From: an uncultured bacterium | Lineage (GTDB): Bacteria > Vulcanimicrobiota > Xenobia > Xenobiales > Xenobiaceae | Assembly: GCA_934621605.1 (NCBI GenBank) | Contig: CAKTUZ010000001.1 | Coordinates: 62,001-126,000, forward strand | Reading direction: 5' to 3' | Length of the DNA stretch: 64,000 bases | In this document: positions 43,764-52,977 of the stretch, piece by piece | Numbering within the stretch: position 1 is the stretch's first letter | Layout: each line of letters begins with the position of its first letter | Notes under the pieces: model-generated | What the model saw: only the letters and a program-made list of their open reading frames with translations | Databases searched by the model: none | Told to the model about the DNA's origin: nothing | Position numbers and translations under genes: made by a program

Positions 43764-44732
43764 ATGGAGCAGGAAGGAAAATTCTATCGGTTGCGTCACA
43801 CTTGCCGTTTTTGGTTACTGGTTGTAGCCGATGTTATTCGTAATTTTATTAGAGACGATTGTACCTTTTTGGCAGCCGGTATTGCTTTTTATGCATTCCT
43901 TTCGCTCTTTCCTATGTGTTTGGTTTTGGTTTCTTTTTTCAGTTGGATCTTTTCTATAGATTGGATCCATCAACAAGTTATCACAGGCTTTTCTCAAATC
44001 AGTCCGATCTCCTTAAAAGAATCTGGTGGTTTGGCTTATACGGTGGGACTAATTCAGCAATTAATGCCTGCTACCAGCGAATGGGTAGAAGAAGAACTGT
44101 CAGTTTTGGCTAACCATATAGGTCGTAATGTAATTATTTCCGTAATTTTGGGGTTGTGGTCAGGTCGTCATATGTTTGTCTCTATGGAGTACAGTTTGCA
44201 TCGCGTTTGGAATATGACTAATAGGCGCAATTGGTTTTCTAGTAATTTGGTCAGTATGTACCTTATTTTAGTTACCGGTTTAGCTTTTGTGGCTCTTTTA
44301 ACTTTTACCGGTTTGATGACTTTGGTACAAAACATTATTTCCAGCTTCGCTTTGCCTTCTTTTATGGGTTTTTCTTTGGATCAGGCTTTAATTTGGAACT
44401 GGATAGTTTCTTGGATCTTTATGCCTTTGGGAGCCAGCGTACTCTTTTTGATGATGTATAGGCTATTACCGGCCGAATCTTTGCCAGTAGGATATTTGAT
44501 TCCTGGGGCAGTTTTTTCCGGTATGGCTTGGAAATTATCTAGCTTGGCCTATTTGGAATATGGTATTCGTTTTGGCCAAGTGTCGGCTTTTTACGGATCT
44601 ATTTGGTATTTAGTGGGCTTAATGACTTGGCTCTATATTGTGGCTATTGTCTTTTTGCTGGGCGCCGAAGTGGTGTATGCTTATGCCTACCAACAAGAAT
44701 TACGCAGCGGTCAGCGTGTTTTGCCCAATTAA
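43764..44732 (+). CDS. YihY/BrkB-family membrane protein
   Basis: About six transmembrane segments are predicted across 322 residues, with the family features DDCTFLAAGIAFYAFLSLFP at the first helix, SGRHMFVSMEYSLHRVWN in the middle, and the last helix pair with FGQVSAFYGSIWYLVGLMTWLYIVAIVFLLGAEV. The family was once called ribonuclease BN by mistake; its true role is unknown, possibly in membrane transport or lipid handling. GTG 43752 is an alternative start. It follows the pilT pair but may be separate. Confidence 0.9.
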   Translation: MEQEGKFYRLRHTCRFWLLVVADVIRNFIRDDCTFLAAGIAFYAFLSLFPMCLVLVSFFSWIFSIDWIHQQVITGFSQISPISLKESGGLAYTVGLIQQLMPATSEWVEEELSVLANHIGRNVIISVILGLWSGRHMFVSMEYSLHRVWNMTNRRNWFSSNLVSMYLILVTGLAFVALLTFTGLMTLVQNIISSFALPSFMGFSLDQALIWNWIVSWIFMPLGASVLFLMMYRLLPAESLPVGYLIPGAVFSGMAWKLSSLAYLEYGIRFGQVSAFYGSIWYLVGLMTWLYIVAIVFLLGAEVVYAYAYQQELRSGQRVLPN

Positions 44733-44856
44733 AATAATTTACAGGGATTTAAAGTTAGATTAGCTAAATCGGCCCGGATCTCCAGTAATTAGTATTAAGC
44801 GAGGTATTGAGCGCCGCATTGTTAAGAGAAAAACTGCCGCAGCTCACAAAAATGTT

Positions 44857-45801
44857 ATGTCAGAAAATATCGTTACCGACTATTCGAATATAAATAATTG
44901 GTTAGCTTATCCTCAAGAATTGGTTCACTCTGCTGACACTATTTATCTTTGTCCCACCTGTTACGCGCCCTCTGAAGTCGAGGCTCCCTTAATTTGCGAT
45001 ATAAATGATGTTTCCATGCGTACTAATGCAAAAAAATACGAGCGTTTACAGGCTTCTGTATTTGCTGAATCGACTAATGTTTTCATACCGCTATATCGCC
45101 AATGTAACGCTTTTAGCACCGGAAAACTCAGTAAGCAAGAAGAACTTAAATTATATGAGGGCGCTCCCAGGGAAGATGTATTCGCTGCTTTGGATTATTA
45201 CTTTACAAATGTGAATAAAGGTCGTCCCTTTATTTTGGCTGGTCATTCGCAAGGCTCCTTAATGGCTCTTTATGTTCTAACCCTCTATTTTGCCAAACAT
45301 CAAGATTATTATAAGCGTATGGTTGCAGCTTATGTTATCGGTTTTGGAGTATTTGAAGCTGCTCTCAAGAGTTGTCCTTTCCTTAAAATGGCTCAGGGTG
45401 CCGATGATACTGGTGTTATTATTTCTTATAATACCGAAGGGCCGGAAAATATGCAGGCTGAGAGTGTACTTATTTCCCCTGGAACCAAAGCTATCAATCC
45501 TTTAAACTGGCGTACTGATGATACTTACGCTCCTTTAAGCCTTAATAAAGGCTCGTTACATATGGATAAAGGCGGTCACTGTGAAATTGGCGCCCCATTG
45601 GCTGATGCTCAGCTTTGTTTGGAGAGAGGTACCGTCATTTGTCGCAGTTTAAAAAATCCTCAAGCTTACTATTCCCGCCATGTATCCAGTTTCGGACCGG
45701 CCAGTTTCCACTCTTTGGACTATAGTTTTTATTATGTAAACCTTCAGGAAAATGTAGCTCTTCGTTTGAGTAAATATTTCGAAAAATTTGCTCAGAACTA
45801 A
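44857..45801 (+). CDS. DUF3089 alpha/beta hydrolase
   Basis: The pattern fits DUF3089, a lipase-like alpha/beta hydrolase family: IYLCPTC at the first strand, VFIPLYRQ, DVFAALDYYFTNVNKGRPFILAGHSQGS with the nucleophile Ser in GHSQG near residue 131, and a later Asp/His region. No signal peptide is visible, so it is probably cytoplasmic. The last part (YSFYYVNLQENVALRL) carries the final family element. The substrate is unknown. It ends at a strong bidirectional terminator. Confidence 0.82.
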   Translation: MSENIVTDYSNINNWLAYPQELVHSADTIYLCPTCYAPSEVEAPLICDINDVSMRTNAKKYERLQASVFAESTNVFIPLYRQCNAFSTGKLSKQEELKLYEGAPREDVFAALDYYFTNVNKGRPFILAGHSQGSLMALYVLTLYFAKHQDYYKRMVAAYVIGFGVFEAALKSCPFLKMAQGADDTGVIISYNTEGPENMQAESVLISPGTKAINPLNWRTDDTYAPLSLNKGSLHMDKGGHCEIGAPLADAQLCLERGTVICRSLKNPQAYYSRHVSSFGPASFHSLDYSFYYVNLQENVALRLSKYFEKFAQN

Positions 45802-45810
45802 CCATTAAAT

Positions 45811-45855
45811 TAAAAAAGCTCTGCGTAAATGTGTCTTTTTAAGCAGAGCTTTTGT
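45811..45855. terminator. Bidirectional terminator
   Basis: AAAGCTCTGC and GCAGAGCTTT pair across a 17-base loop with T or A runs on both sides. It separates the convergent DUF3089 and truD genes. Confidence 0.85.
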
Positions 45856-45887
45856 TATATCTATTATTATTGGTAGGTATCTCTAAA

Positions 45888-46994
45888 CTATTCAGAGGCG
45901 GTATCGTCGTCTTCACTGGTGCTTTGATCGGAAGTTTTGGTAAATTCACCAATCAACACACTGGCGTAGCTTCCTGAGGGCAAAGTAAAATTAAATACGG
46001 GGTCGCCTTCAACTGTGGCAATTCTTAAATCTTCGATTTTCAGGCGAGCCTTACGGCGGCTGCCTTCAGCTTTAAGGGGCTTAAATTCTTCAAGTTTGAT
46101 ATTATATTGATCTAATATTTTTTGTTCTCTTGCCAAAGCCTCTTCTTTAGCTTTAAACATTTTGCAACCGAAGATGGGGCCTAAAGGGGAAATTTCAAAG
46201 GTGTCCAGTCTGGGCTGTTCGTTTTGCGGTTCGGTAGAATAGAAAATTCCTCCTTGAGGCAATTTGCCAAAAACATCACCGCAAATAGCTGTACCGAAAA
46301 GTCCGTCATTTATACGCTCATTTAGCCAAACGTTAAATAATTCAGACTGAAGGGCGGAAATAATGAGCCATTTGCGCCATTTAGGGCCAAAAATTTTACC
46401 GCTTCTTAAGCCTTTGAGACCTATCTCTGCATTGTTACCTTCTCGGCCGAAGCGCTGCGGTCCATAAAAATTGGCAAATCCGTCGTTTATAATAGCTTGG
46501 CTAATAGGCTCGACAAGTTCCGGCCAATTGGAAACACAGTGGCGCAAGCGAATTATAAAACGATTACCCTTTAGGTGGCCGGTACGCAACTTATTATTAT
46601 GCAGTCCTAGAATTTTCAGTTGGAAAGTAAGATTATCTGGCATAAATAAATGTTCTACCAGTTCTTGGGGGGTAATAATTTCGTTGACGCTTAAAGGAGC
46701 CGAATTTCCTTTGAGCGGCCAAAGAGCGGCTGGAATCGAAAAACGTTGAGTCGTCACTGCTTGTCGATCTTTCATGCCGGCGTAACCTATATCGGAAGAT
46801 TTTATATTTAAAGCTGCCGCCAATTCACCAACTACAGCTTGGGTAGTAATTTGCCTTTTGGTAACTTCGACAAAAATATGTTCACCTTGATTGATTAAAT
46901 CGTAAGCCGGAATTTCCTCGACAATGAAATCTTCAGGATAGGTGCGCATGACTCCGCCTATTCCCGGTAAGTTCTTGGTAATGTAAGTTATCAT
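45888..46994 (-). CDS. truD: tRNA pseudouridine-13 synthase TruD
   Basis: Forms pseudouridine at position 13 of tRNA-Glu. The N-terminal signature PEDFIVEEIPAYDL and the catalytic Asp in IGYAGMKDRQAVTTQ (near residue 79) are clear, as are NFYGPQRFG and the C-terminal PSGSYASVLIGEF. ATG 46994 is the natural start of family homologues. At 368 residues it is normal, with a Ser/Asp/Glu-rich C-terminal extension. It is divergent from the structured RNA and the ATPase gene. Confidence 0.94.
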   Translation of the reverse strand: MITYITKNLPGIGGVMRTYPEDFIVEEIPAYDLINQGEHIFVEVTKRQITTQAVVGELAAALNIKSSDIGYAGMKDRQAVTTQRFSIPAALWPLKGNSAPLSVNEIITPQELVEHLFMPDNLTFQLKILGLHNNKLRTGHLKGNRFIIRLRHCVSNWPELVEPISQAIINDGFANFYGPQRFGREGNNAEIGLKGLRSGKIFGPKWRKWLIISALQSELFNVWLNERINDGLFGTAICGDVFGKLPQGGIFYSTEPQNEQPRLDTFEISPLGPIFGCKMFKAKEEALAREQKILDQYNIKLEEFKPLKAEGSRRKARLKIEDLRIATVEGDPVFNFTLPSGSYASVLIGEFTKTSDQSTSEDDDTASE

Positions 46995-47162
46995 TTTAAC
47001 GTCCAGCCTCTCACGCATTAAAGGCGAGCTCTATTCTCGGAGGTTCCTTTAATTCCTAGATATCGTTAGTTTTTAGGTTGTAAGCTGAGGAGGTTTAATG
47101 CCTGAAAAACCCAAAAAAATGGAGGATTTTAGCTTTTTTTAGCGTAATTTATTGCCTGCACT

Positions 47163-47192
47163 TTGCATAAAACAGGTGATTTAACCTATACC
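47163..47192 (+). promoter_or_regulatory. Promoter of the leader RNA / ATPase gene
   Basis: TTGCAT at 47163-47168 and TATACC at 47187-47192 lie 18 bases apart. Transcription would start near 47200, exactly where the folded RNA begins. Confidence 0.55.
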
Positions 47193-47199
47193 TACCAAA

Positions 47200-47406
47200 A
47201 GCCCTCTACCTCTTGAGTGGGGGATGAAGGTGGGCATAGCGAACCAGCCCAATGAAAATACCGTGGGTCGCACGGGAATCTACGCCTGTGGAGAGTGTAC
47301 AGGTCGTTGCAATTCCTCAGAATTGCAGTGTTGTTCTTGCAGAAGCAGGAAGCTCCCACCTCCTGTAGACGGGAAGGGAGTACGTTCACCAGGTAGCGTG
47401 TTGGAG
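47200..47406 (+). ncRNA. Structured leader RNA before the large ATPase
   Basis: I do not recognise a known class. The region is markedly richer in GC than the flanks and holds several hairpins. An outer stem AGGTGGG + AGC (47228-47239, with a three-base bulge) pairs with GCT + CCCACCT (47352-47361). Inside lie four hairpins: CCGTG/CACGG near 47261, CCTGT/ACAGG near 47285, TTGCAATTC/GAATTGCA near 47308, and TTCTTGC/GCAGGAA near 47335. A 5' CCTCTACCT near 47203 could also pair with AGGTAG and the Shine-Dalgarno GGAGG (47391-47406), which would hide the ribosome site. It could be a riboswitch-like leader or an independent ncRNA. It is not tmRNA and does not match the usual 6S pattern. Confidence 0.6.
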
Positions 47407-47413
47407 GCGTGTG

Positions 47414-50400
47414 ATGGCTGCAATCGGTACTCAATCATTGAGTCAATTAGTCAGGGTAAATATAACTCAGAAAACTGAATTTGATATATATAAAGCTATC
47501 ACTACACCGGATAATTTCTTCGTTGATGAGAAATTTAAGCCACTCTCTCCTCAGCTTGAGGCTTTAAAAACCATGGCCGAAAGTGCCGCCAAAGGCGGTA
47601 CTGTTCTTTTATCCGGAACTTTTGGAGTGGGAAAAACTTCCTTACTGGCTATTCTAGGTAGGCTCTTATCTATAAATGTACCTTCAGAGGAATTTACCTC
47701 CACGCTTTCCTTGCTCGACGACGTCTCTTTAGTGAAAAAGATTGGTGAGCTTCGTACTGGCAATCGTCCTTGGCTTGTTATTGTACCTGTTTTAAATAAG
47801 GACGGTTCGGATTTTGAAATTTCTGTGCGCAAAGCTTTACAAACCGCTTTGTTGGACAAAAAACTCGACGCTGCCTTAGATCCAAATTTAAGTTTAGAAG
47901 ATACTTGCAAGAAGGCCGTAGATTCTGTGCGCCAGAATGGCTATGAGGGACTTTTGATCCTGCTTGATGAAGCGGATTCTCTAATAGAAAAGGCTCTTAA
48001 AAAAGATGAATCTGCCGTATGTTTGGAAGAATTTTGCACTTTTTGCCGTCAGAGCGATTCCTCTATACTTTTTATAGCTGCTATCAATAATGAAGTCAGT
48101 CGTCTTTCTTTAGAAGAGGAAGATAGAGCGATAGCTGTTTTTTCCAAGGTTCAGTCTGTTTCCATACTTGGGCGTACTGGTGAGTGGGAGAACTTTGTAG
48201 GTTCTTCCATTATCGAACACATTAAGGGTGAGCTTTGGGATTCGTTAGTCGATTATAAAGATTTTCGCAGCGTTACTGAAGGCTTGATTCAATCGGGACT
48301 CTACAAAGGTAGTTCCGAAAAGTGGATTACCGAGACCGTAATGCATGGAGCTTATCCTTTGCATCCAGCCGTAGCTTTTTCTTTGCCAAGAGTGGCTTTG
48401 GCCATGTCCGGGCGAGGAAGAACTGCTTTCAATTTCTTCTGTGATGCTGCTCCCGGCGGTTTCCTTTACTTTTTACGCAATTTTGCTATCGTACAGCCCA
48501 ACGGTCGTCTTCATCTTTATACTTTAGATTCTCTCTTTACTTATTTTGAAAAGACATTTTCTGCTGATCCTGCCAATGCTGATTATGTAAAAGGGCTCAA
48601 TAAGTCGGTAATGATCGCTGGAGATGTTCCTCAAGCCCGTCGTATTTTGCGTCTGACTTTGATTATTCAGCTTATTGCTCATGATCGTTTCAGAAGCACC
48701 GAAGAGAATATTCTTTGGGCTATGCATTTGGGTGAAAAAGAAACCAAGGTAGCCAGCCATAGTTTGCAGCTACTCAAAGAAAAGAATGCGCTTGAATTTA
48801 ATGAAAAAACCGGTGAATATGCTTTGCCTGTCGAGCGTCGTAAAGTCACTTTGGGTGAGGCTTTGGCTCGTATGCGCAACCGTGTGCGCTCTCAACTCGA
48901 TGTATGTTCGGTAATTAGATCCGGTTTAGCTATGACCAAGATCGAAGCCGAAGATTTCAACAGGGAATATTACACCGATCGTTTTGCTGGAGTTAGCGTC
49001 GTCTTGGCTTCTGAAATTGACGACCCTGCCAAATTTATGGCCGAGTTTAGCGAAAGCTTGGAGCAGCTTCGTCCTTACAGAGGTGACGTCAATTTTGTAT
49101 TGGTTGCAGCTGAAGATAAAGCAGAGCTTGAACGTGTAAAAAAATGGGCTGATGACGGTGCTTTTAAGCATGAACAGTTAATTTTAGCCCTTCTTAAAGA
49201 TCCTGTTTCCATCTCCAAAGACGCCTTGGATACTTTGGCTTTGGAGCGTATTTGTACCGTAGAAATTCCTTTCTGTGATCCGACTTCGGTAGAACATGAG
49301 AAAGCCCAAGAACTTTTAAATGAGACTAAAGATCGTTTAAATGTTTCCGTCGCTCATGTGGCTAATACTGAGAACTTGCTTCTCTATCACAATGGTAAGG
49401 TACATACCGAGTTAGATCTTGATGATACTTGTTTGTTGGTTAATAAGATTATCAGCTCTTTGGTTGGACAGCCTCCCATGCTCAGCAACGGAGATTTGCT
49501 CAGTTTGCGCGACGGAGGTATGGCTAGGCGTTCCAGACAGAGCCTTATCTCTTACATTTTGGGATGTCGTGGCTCCATTGCTTTGCGTTCCAATAATCGC
49601 AGCTTCCTGAATATTGTTCAGTCGGCTTTTGTAGAAACGGGTTTGTTGGAATCGGAAAAATCCGAAGGAAGTTGGCATTATTTCCATCTTGTAAAAGAGC
49701 AATCTGAATCTCAGGCGGCCCAAGGTTATGTCTTCTTGTGCTCACAAATTTTGGGTAAGCCGGGGTCTATCAGCAGTGTTGATGCCAATGGTGTTATAAA
49801 AGCTTTAACCAGAGCTCCTTATGGTTTTACTCCTTCTCTGATTGAGTTGTTGCTTTCTTTAGCCTTTTGGCAGTATCGTGATTACTTGGTATTGCGCAAG
49901 AATTTAATTAAGTCTCGCCTTGCTAATTCTGAAGAAGTTCCCGAAGAAGTGGCCGTCAGTGCCAAAGTGATTTTCGATATGGTTAGCAATCCAGCTGATT
50001 GGGAATTTGTCTTTACCGATTGTACTTCCGAACAGTTGGTCTATTTACAGGGTATTGCTGAATTGTGTCCAGATATTCCCGATAAAGACAGATCTCTGTG
50101 GAGAAATGTAGGTAAAGCCTTACTTGCTTATTATCGAGAGCTCTCTAAATATTCTCGATCTGTCGGGGCTTCCGGCAATGAAGAAACTGAAAGATTGCGC
50201 TTGCTTTTAGAAAAGGTTAGCAGTGAGGATTATCCCAGATATCGACCTTTCTTGGAAGAACAAATTCCGGCTTTGTTCGGATATAGTGGTGAAGTTGACT
50301 GGAGTCATGCCGCTTCTGAGCTTGTAAGCAAATTGAAAGAAAATTTGCATATATTGGCAAGTATCCCTCGAGAATGCAGTCAGCAAATTTGTACCGCTTT

Positions 50401-51673
50401 GCGAGCCGTTTTTGCGCCTTATGAAGGCGGCCATGAAGAGTCTTCTTGGGCGGTTTGTGCTTCCAATTGGTACAAAGAGAATAATGCTATCTTTGAAAAT
50501 GATTCTCGATGGAAATATGAGCTTGAAGCTTTAAATTGCCTTGTTGATTGCGACGATGCCGAAGAAGCTTTGCGAATAGTTCTAAAAGTTTTGCATTACG
50601 CTCCTATTGAGGAGTGGAGCAGCTATGGCGGTTATGAGATAATAGAGCGCTTTAGGGCTATGCGCCAAGATATTGAGTGGGGAAGTTATCGTCGCTCTTG
50701 TGTATTGTCTTCGGAAGTTGCGGCCGCTTATGGAGTGGTCAAATCTGTTTTGGTGAGTGCCAGTTTACAGGATTTGGAAAGCTTCTTGGCTTCCGAATTG
50801 GAGTGGGTTGCTTGGCCTGAAAAAATCTTAAATGCTATAAAAGAAACCGATGATATAGCAGATTACGGAGACTTGTCAGAATGGACATATAAAGGTGGCG
50901 TCTCCGAGAAGATTCGCTTGGCTCGTCTGCAGGAATCGGAACAGCGTGAAGCTGAAAATAAAGAAGCGGTTTTGCTCCTTTTCGATGATGAAGTTGATAG
51001 TGAAGATGAAGTTGAAACTTTGTCCAAGGCAGCAGAGGTTGAAGACGTAGAATCTGCCTCTCAAGAGGCAATTGATGGTCTCTCTTCTGATATTGCAAGT
51101 AGTGAGCAACCTGAACAGACGGTAGAATCGGAACAATCTGAACAGCAAGAATCGGCTTCGGAATCTGAAGTAGCAGAGGGTGAGTCTGTCGATCTTGAAT
51201 CTAAGGTTGGTACAGAGTTGGAGTCAAAGGCTGCCGAGGTTGAGGAGCTCGCTAAGGAAGTTGAGCAGACAGATACTGAGGTAGTTGACTCTGTCAAGTC
51301 TGAAACTGAGGTTAGCGTAGAATCAGAACAAAAGGATGCCGAAGTTGAAGCTAGAGTTAAAGCCGAAGCTGAAGAAGCCGAAGCTGAAGCCGAGGAAGAA
51401 ATTGAAGCTATAGCCACTAAGTTAGAAGCTGAAGTTAAAGTCAATGAAGAAGCCGAGGCCGAAGTTGAAGTTGAAAAGTCAGCTGATGATTCTAAGCAAG
51501 CAACTTCTGATTTAGTCGAAGAATCGACGGAACAGAAAGTCGAAGAGACGGAAGAAGGGCAAACTGAGGCGATTGCATCGACAGAGACAACTGAAGGTGC
51601 GTCTGAGGTCAAAGATGAAAGTTCTTGGACTGAAAAGTACGGTTTTGATGATGAAGCTTTGCAATGGCTGTAA
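47414..51673 (+). CDS. Giant P-loop ATPase, distant BrxC-like, Glu-rich tail
   Basis: A 1419-residue protein with an N-terminal AAA-like NTPase: Walker A GTFGVGKTS near residues 69-77 and Walker B LLILLDEAD near 180-188. Further on, PLHPAVAFSLPRVALAMSGRGRTAFNF (positions about 313-339) resembles a conserved block of large phage-defence ATPases such as BrxC/PglY and DptF, where HPLTA, an Arg and an F-x-F pattern occur. The middle (about 500-1190) is helical and unrecognised. The last 220 residues are a Glu/Ala/Ser/Val-rich low-complexity tail ending in EKYGFDDEALQWL. No methylase, nuclease or other defence partner lies beside it. ATG 47414 has GGAGG about six bases upstream. Function unknown; chromosome or defence roles are inference. 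Confidence 0.75.
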   Translation: MAAIGTQSLSQLVRVNITQKTEFDIYKAITTPDNFFVDEKFKPLSPQLEALKTMAESAAKGGTVLLSGTFGVGKTSLLAILGRLLSINVPSEEFTSTLSLLDDVSLVKKIGELRTGNRPWLVIVPVLNKDGSDFEISVRKALQTALLDKKLDAALDPNLSLEDTCKKAVDSVRQNGYEGLLILLDEADSLIEKALKKDESAVCLEEFCTFCRQSDSSILFIAAINNEVSRLSLEEEDRAIAVFSKVQSVSILGRTGEWENFVGSSIIEHIKGELWDSLVDYKDFRSVTEGLIQSGLYKGSSEKWITETVMHGAYPLHPAVAFSLPRVALAMSGRGRTAFNFFCDAAPGGFLYFLRNFAIVQPNGRLHLYTLDSLFTYFEKTFSADPANADYVKGLNKSVMIAGDVPQARRILRLTLIIQLIAHDRFRSTEENILWAMHLGEKETKVASHSLQLLKEKNALEFNEKTGEYALPVERRKVTLGEALARMRNRVRSQLDVCSVIRSGLAMTKIEAEDFNREYYTDRFAGVSVVLASEIDDPAKFMAEFSESLEQLRPYRGDVNFVLVAAEDKAELERVKKWADDGAFKHEQLILALLKDPVSISKDALDTLALERICTVEIPFCDPTSVEHEKAQELLNETKDRLNVSVAHVANTENLLLYHNGKVHTELDLDDTCLLVNKIISSLVGQPPMLSNGDLLSLRDGGMARRSRQSLISYILGCRGSIALRSNNRSFLNIVQSAFVETGLLESEKSEGSWHYFHLVKEQSESQAAQGYVFLCSQILGKPGSISSVDANGVIKALTRAPYGFTPSLIELLLSLAFWQYRDYLVLRKNLIKSRLANSEEVPEEVAVSAKVIFDMVSNPADWEFVFTDCTSEQLVYLQGIAELCPDIPDKDRSLWRNVGKALLAYYRELSKYSRSVGASGNEETERLRLLLEKVSSEDYPRYRPFLEEQIPALFGYSGEVDWSHAASELVSKLKENLHILASIPRECSQQICTALRAVFAPYEGGHEESSWAVCASNWYKENNAIFENDSRWKYELEALNCLVDCDDAEEALRIVLKVLHYAPIEEWSSYGGYEIIERFRAMRQDIEWGSYRRSCVLSSEVAAAYGVVKSVLVSASLQDLESFLASELEWVAWPEKILNAIKETDDIADYGDLSEWTYKGGVSEKIRLARLQESEQREAENKEAVLLLFDDEVDSEDEVETLSKAAEVEDVESASQEAIDGLSSDIASSEQPEQTVESEQSEQQESASESEVAEGESVDLESKVGTELESKAAEVEELAKEVEQTDTEVVDSVKSETEVSVESEQKDAEVEARVKAEAEEAEAEAEEEIEAIATKLEAEVKVNEEAEAEVEVEKSADDSKQATSDLVEESTEQKVEETEEGQTEAIASTETTEGASEVKDESSWTEKYGFDDEALQWL

Positions 51674-51739
51674 TCTTTTCGGCTTTGGGGAAAGGTATAT
51701 TTTTTAGATTGTGAGAGGTGGTGTGTTAGGGTGGCCAAG

Positions 51740-52975
51740 ATGGATACCCTCGCAGCGCTGGATATAGGTACCAGCAAAGTAGTTTGTGCTGTTGCAGAGT
51801 TCTCGCATGACGGAGATCTTGATATCGTTGCCAGAGGAGTATATCACTGCAGCGGACTTACTAACGGAGTTTTAACTAATGTAAGTGAAGCCGGAGATGC
51901 TATAGACCATGTAATTGCCGAAGTTGAAAAGGCTGGTTACGGGGTTGATAAAGCTATTGTAGGTATTACCGGTGAATCTGTTATTTCCAGTTACAGTACC
52001 GGGGTTGTGGCTGTAAGTGGAGATGATCAGGGCATTACCAAAGCTGATATAGAGAGAGTAATAAAGAGCACTAATCAAGTGGGAGTCCCTTCCGGGAGTG
52101 AGATTGTTACAGTAATTCCGCGTGGTTTTTCTGTTGATAATCAGCGCGGTATAGTTAACCCGGAAGCGCTCATAGGGCATCGGTTGGAAGCTGAAGCTTA
52201 TGCTTGTGCTGCTTCGTCTTCTTACCTACGCAATTTGCGCAGTCTTTTGGAAGGGTCGGGTATAGGAGTCTATGATAAGGGTTTTATTCCCTCTTCTATA
52301 GCTTCCTCTTGGGCAGTTTTAACTGAAGACGAAAAGTCTTTAGGCGTCATGATGGTTGACATGGGATTGGGAACTTTAGACTTAGCAATCTATGTCAATC
52401 ATGAAATCGCTTACTCTAGTGTTTTGGGTAGAGGAGGAAGTTATCTGGCTCTGGACGTTGCTCAGTTTTTCAATATATCTAGATCGGAAGCCGAAAGGGT
52501 TATTTTGGAAGAGGGTAGCGCTTCGGCTGAATTCCTTACCGACGGAAGTGGTGACAAAGAAGTTGTGGCCCAGTCAGTTTCCAACGATATACAGGTAGCT
52601 TTTACCAGGCGGGATCTGGCTAACGTTTTGGAAGCTCAGCTTGACGAACAGCTGGATTGGATGAAAGAGCAAATGGAAAAAGCTTCAACCAATTTGAGGC
52701 TTAATATCTCTGGAGTGGTTCTTACCGGTGGCACTTCATTATTGCTCGGATTAGCTCAGAAAGCCCGCAAGGTGTTAGGTGTACCGGTACGTGTGGCTGC
52801 TCCTTGTTATCCCTCCCGCTTACCACAGAATTTAGCTTCTCCTATATATTCTACCGTGGTTGGTCTGCTTTTATACGGAGTTGCCAATTTGCCGGTTCAA
52901 GAGCGTAAAAGTAAGACGAAGCGTGCGCTGAATATATTTCAGCTTGTGGCTGATTGGCTTAATAAGGTGTTTTAA
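51740..52975 (+). CDS. ftsA: Cell division protein FtsA
   Basis: Actin-like protein that anchors FtsZ to the membrane. The phosphate-1 loop LAALDIGTSKV, the 1C domain (IVTVIPRGFSVD), the phosphate-2 loop MMVDMGLGTLDLAIY, and VVLTGGTSLLLGLAQKARKVLGVPVRV are all present. The C-terminal amphipathic helix that binds the membrane is NIFQLVADWLNKVF. ATG 51740 behind AGGGTGG is preferred; GTG 51731 is possible. FtsZ does not follow, which is unusual: the next gene is nrdR. Confidence 0.9.
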   Translation: MDTLAALDIGTSKVVCAVAEFSHDGDLDIVARGVYHCSGLTNGVLTNVSEAGDAIDHVIAEVEKAGYGVDKAIVGITGESVISSYSTGVVAVSGDDQGITKADIERVIKSTNQVGVPSGSEIVTVIPRGFSVDNQRGIVNPEALIGHRLEAEAYACAASSSYLRNLRSLLEGSGIGVYDKGFIPSSIASSWAVLTEDEKSLGVMMVDMGLGTLDLAIYVNHEIAYSSVLGRGGSYLALDVAQFFNISRSEAERVILEEGSASAEFLTDGSGDKEVVAQSVSNDIQVAFTRRDLANVLEAQLDEQLDWMKEQMEKASTNLRLNISGVVLTGGTSLLLGLAQKARKVLGVPVRVAAPCYPSRLPQNLASPIYSTVVGLLLYGVANLPVQERKSKTKRALNIFQLVADWLNKVF

Positions 52976-52977
52976 AA

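Noticed and set aside
47200..47406. tmRNA, 6S RNA or known riboswitch for the leader
   Set aside because: No tRNA-like end with CCA and T loop (tmRNA), no single long hairpin with a central bubble (6S), and no signature of the common riboswitch classes that I can recognise; left unclassified.
47192..47478. Short Cys- and Pro-rich frames in both directions at 47.2-47.5 kb
   Set aside because: They lie in the structured leader RNA and have no coding character; base pairing explains their composition better.
51061..51777. 238-residue minus-strand open frame opposite the ATPase tail
   Set aside because: It is Ser/Val/Ala-rich only because it is the mirror of the Glu-rich low-complexity tail; no ribosome site or family resemblance.
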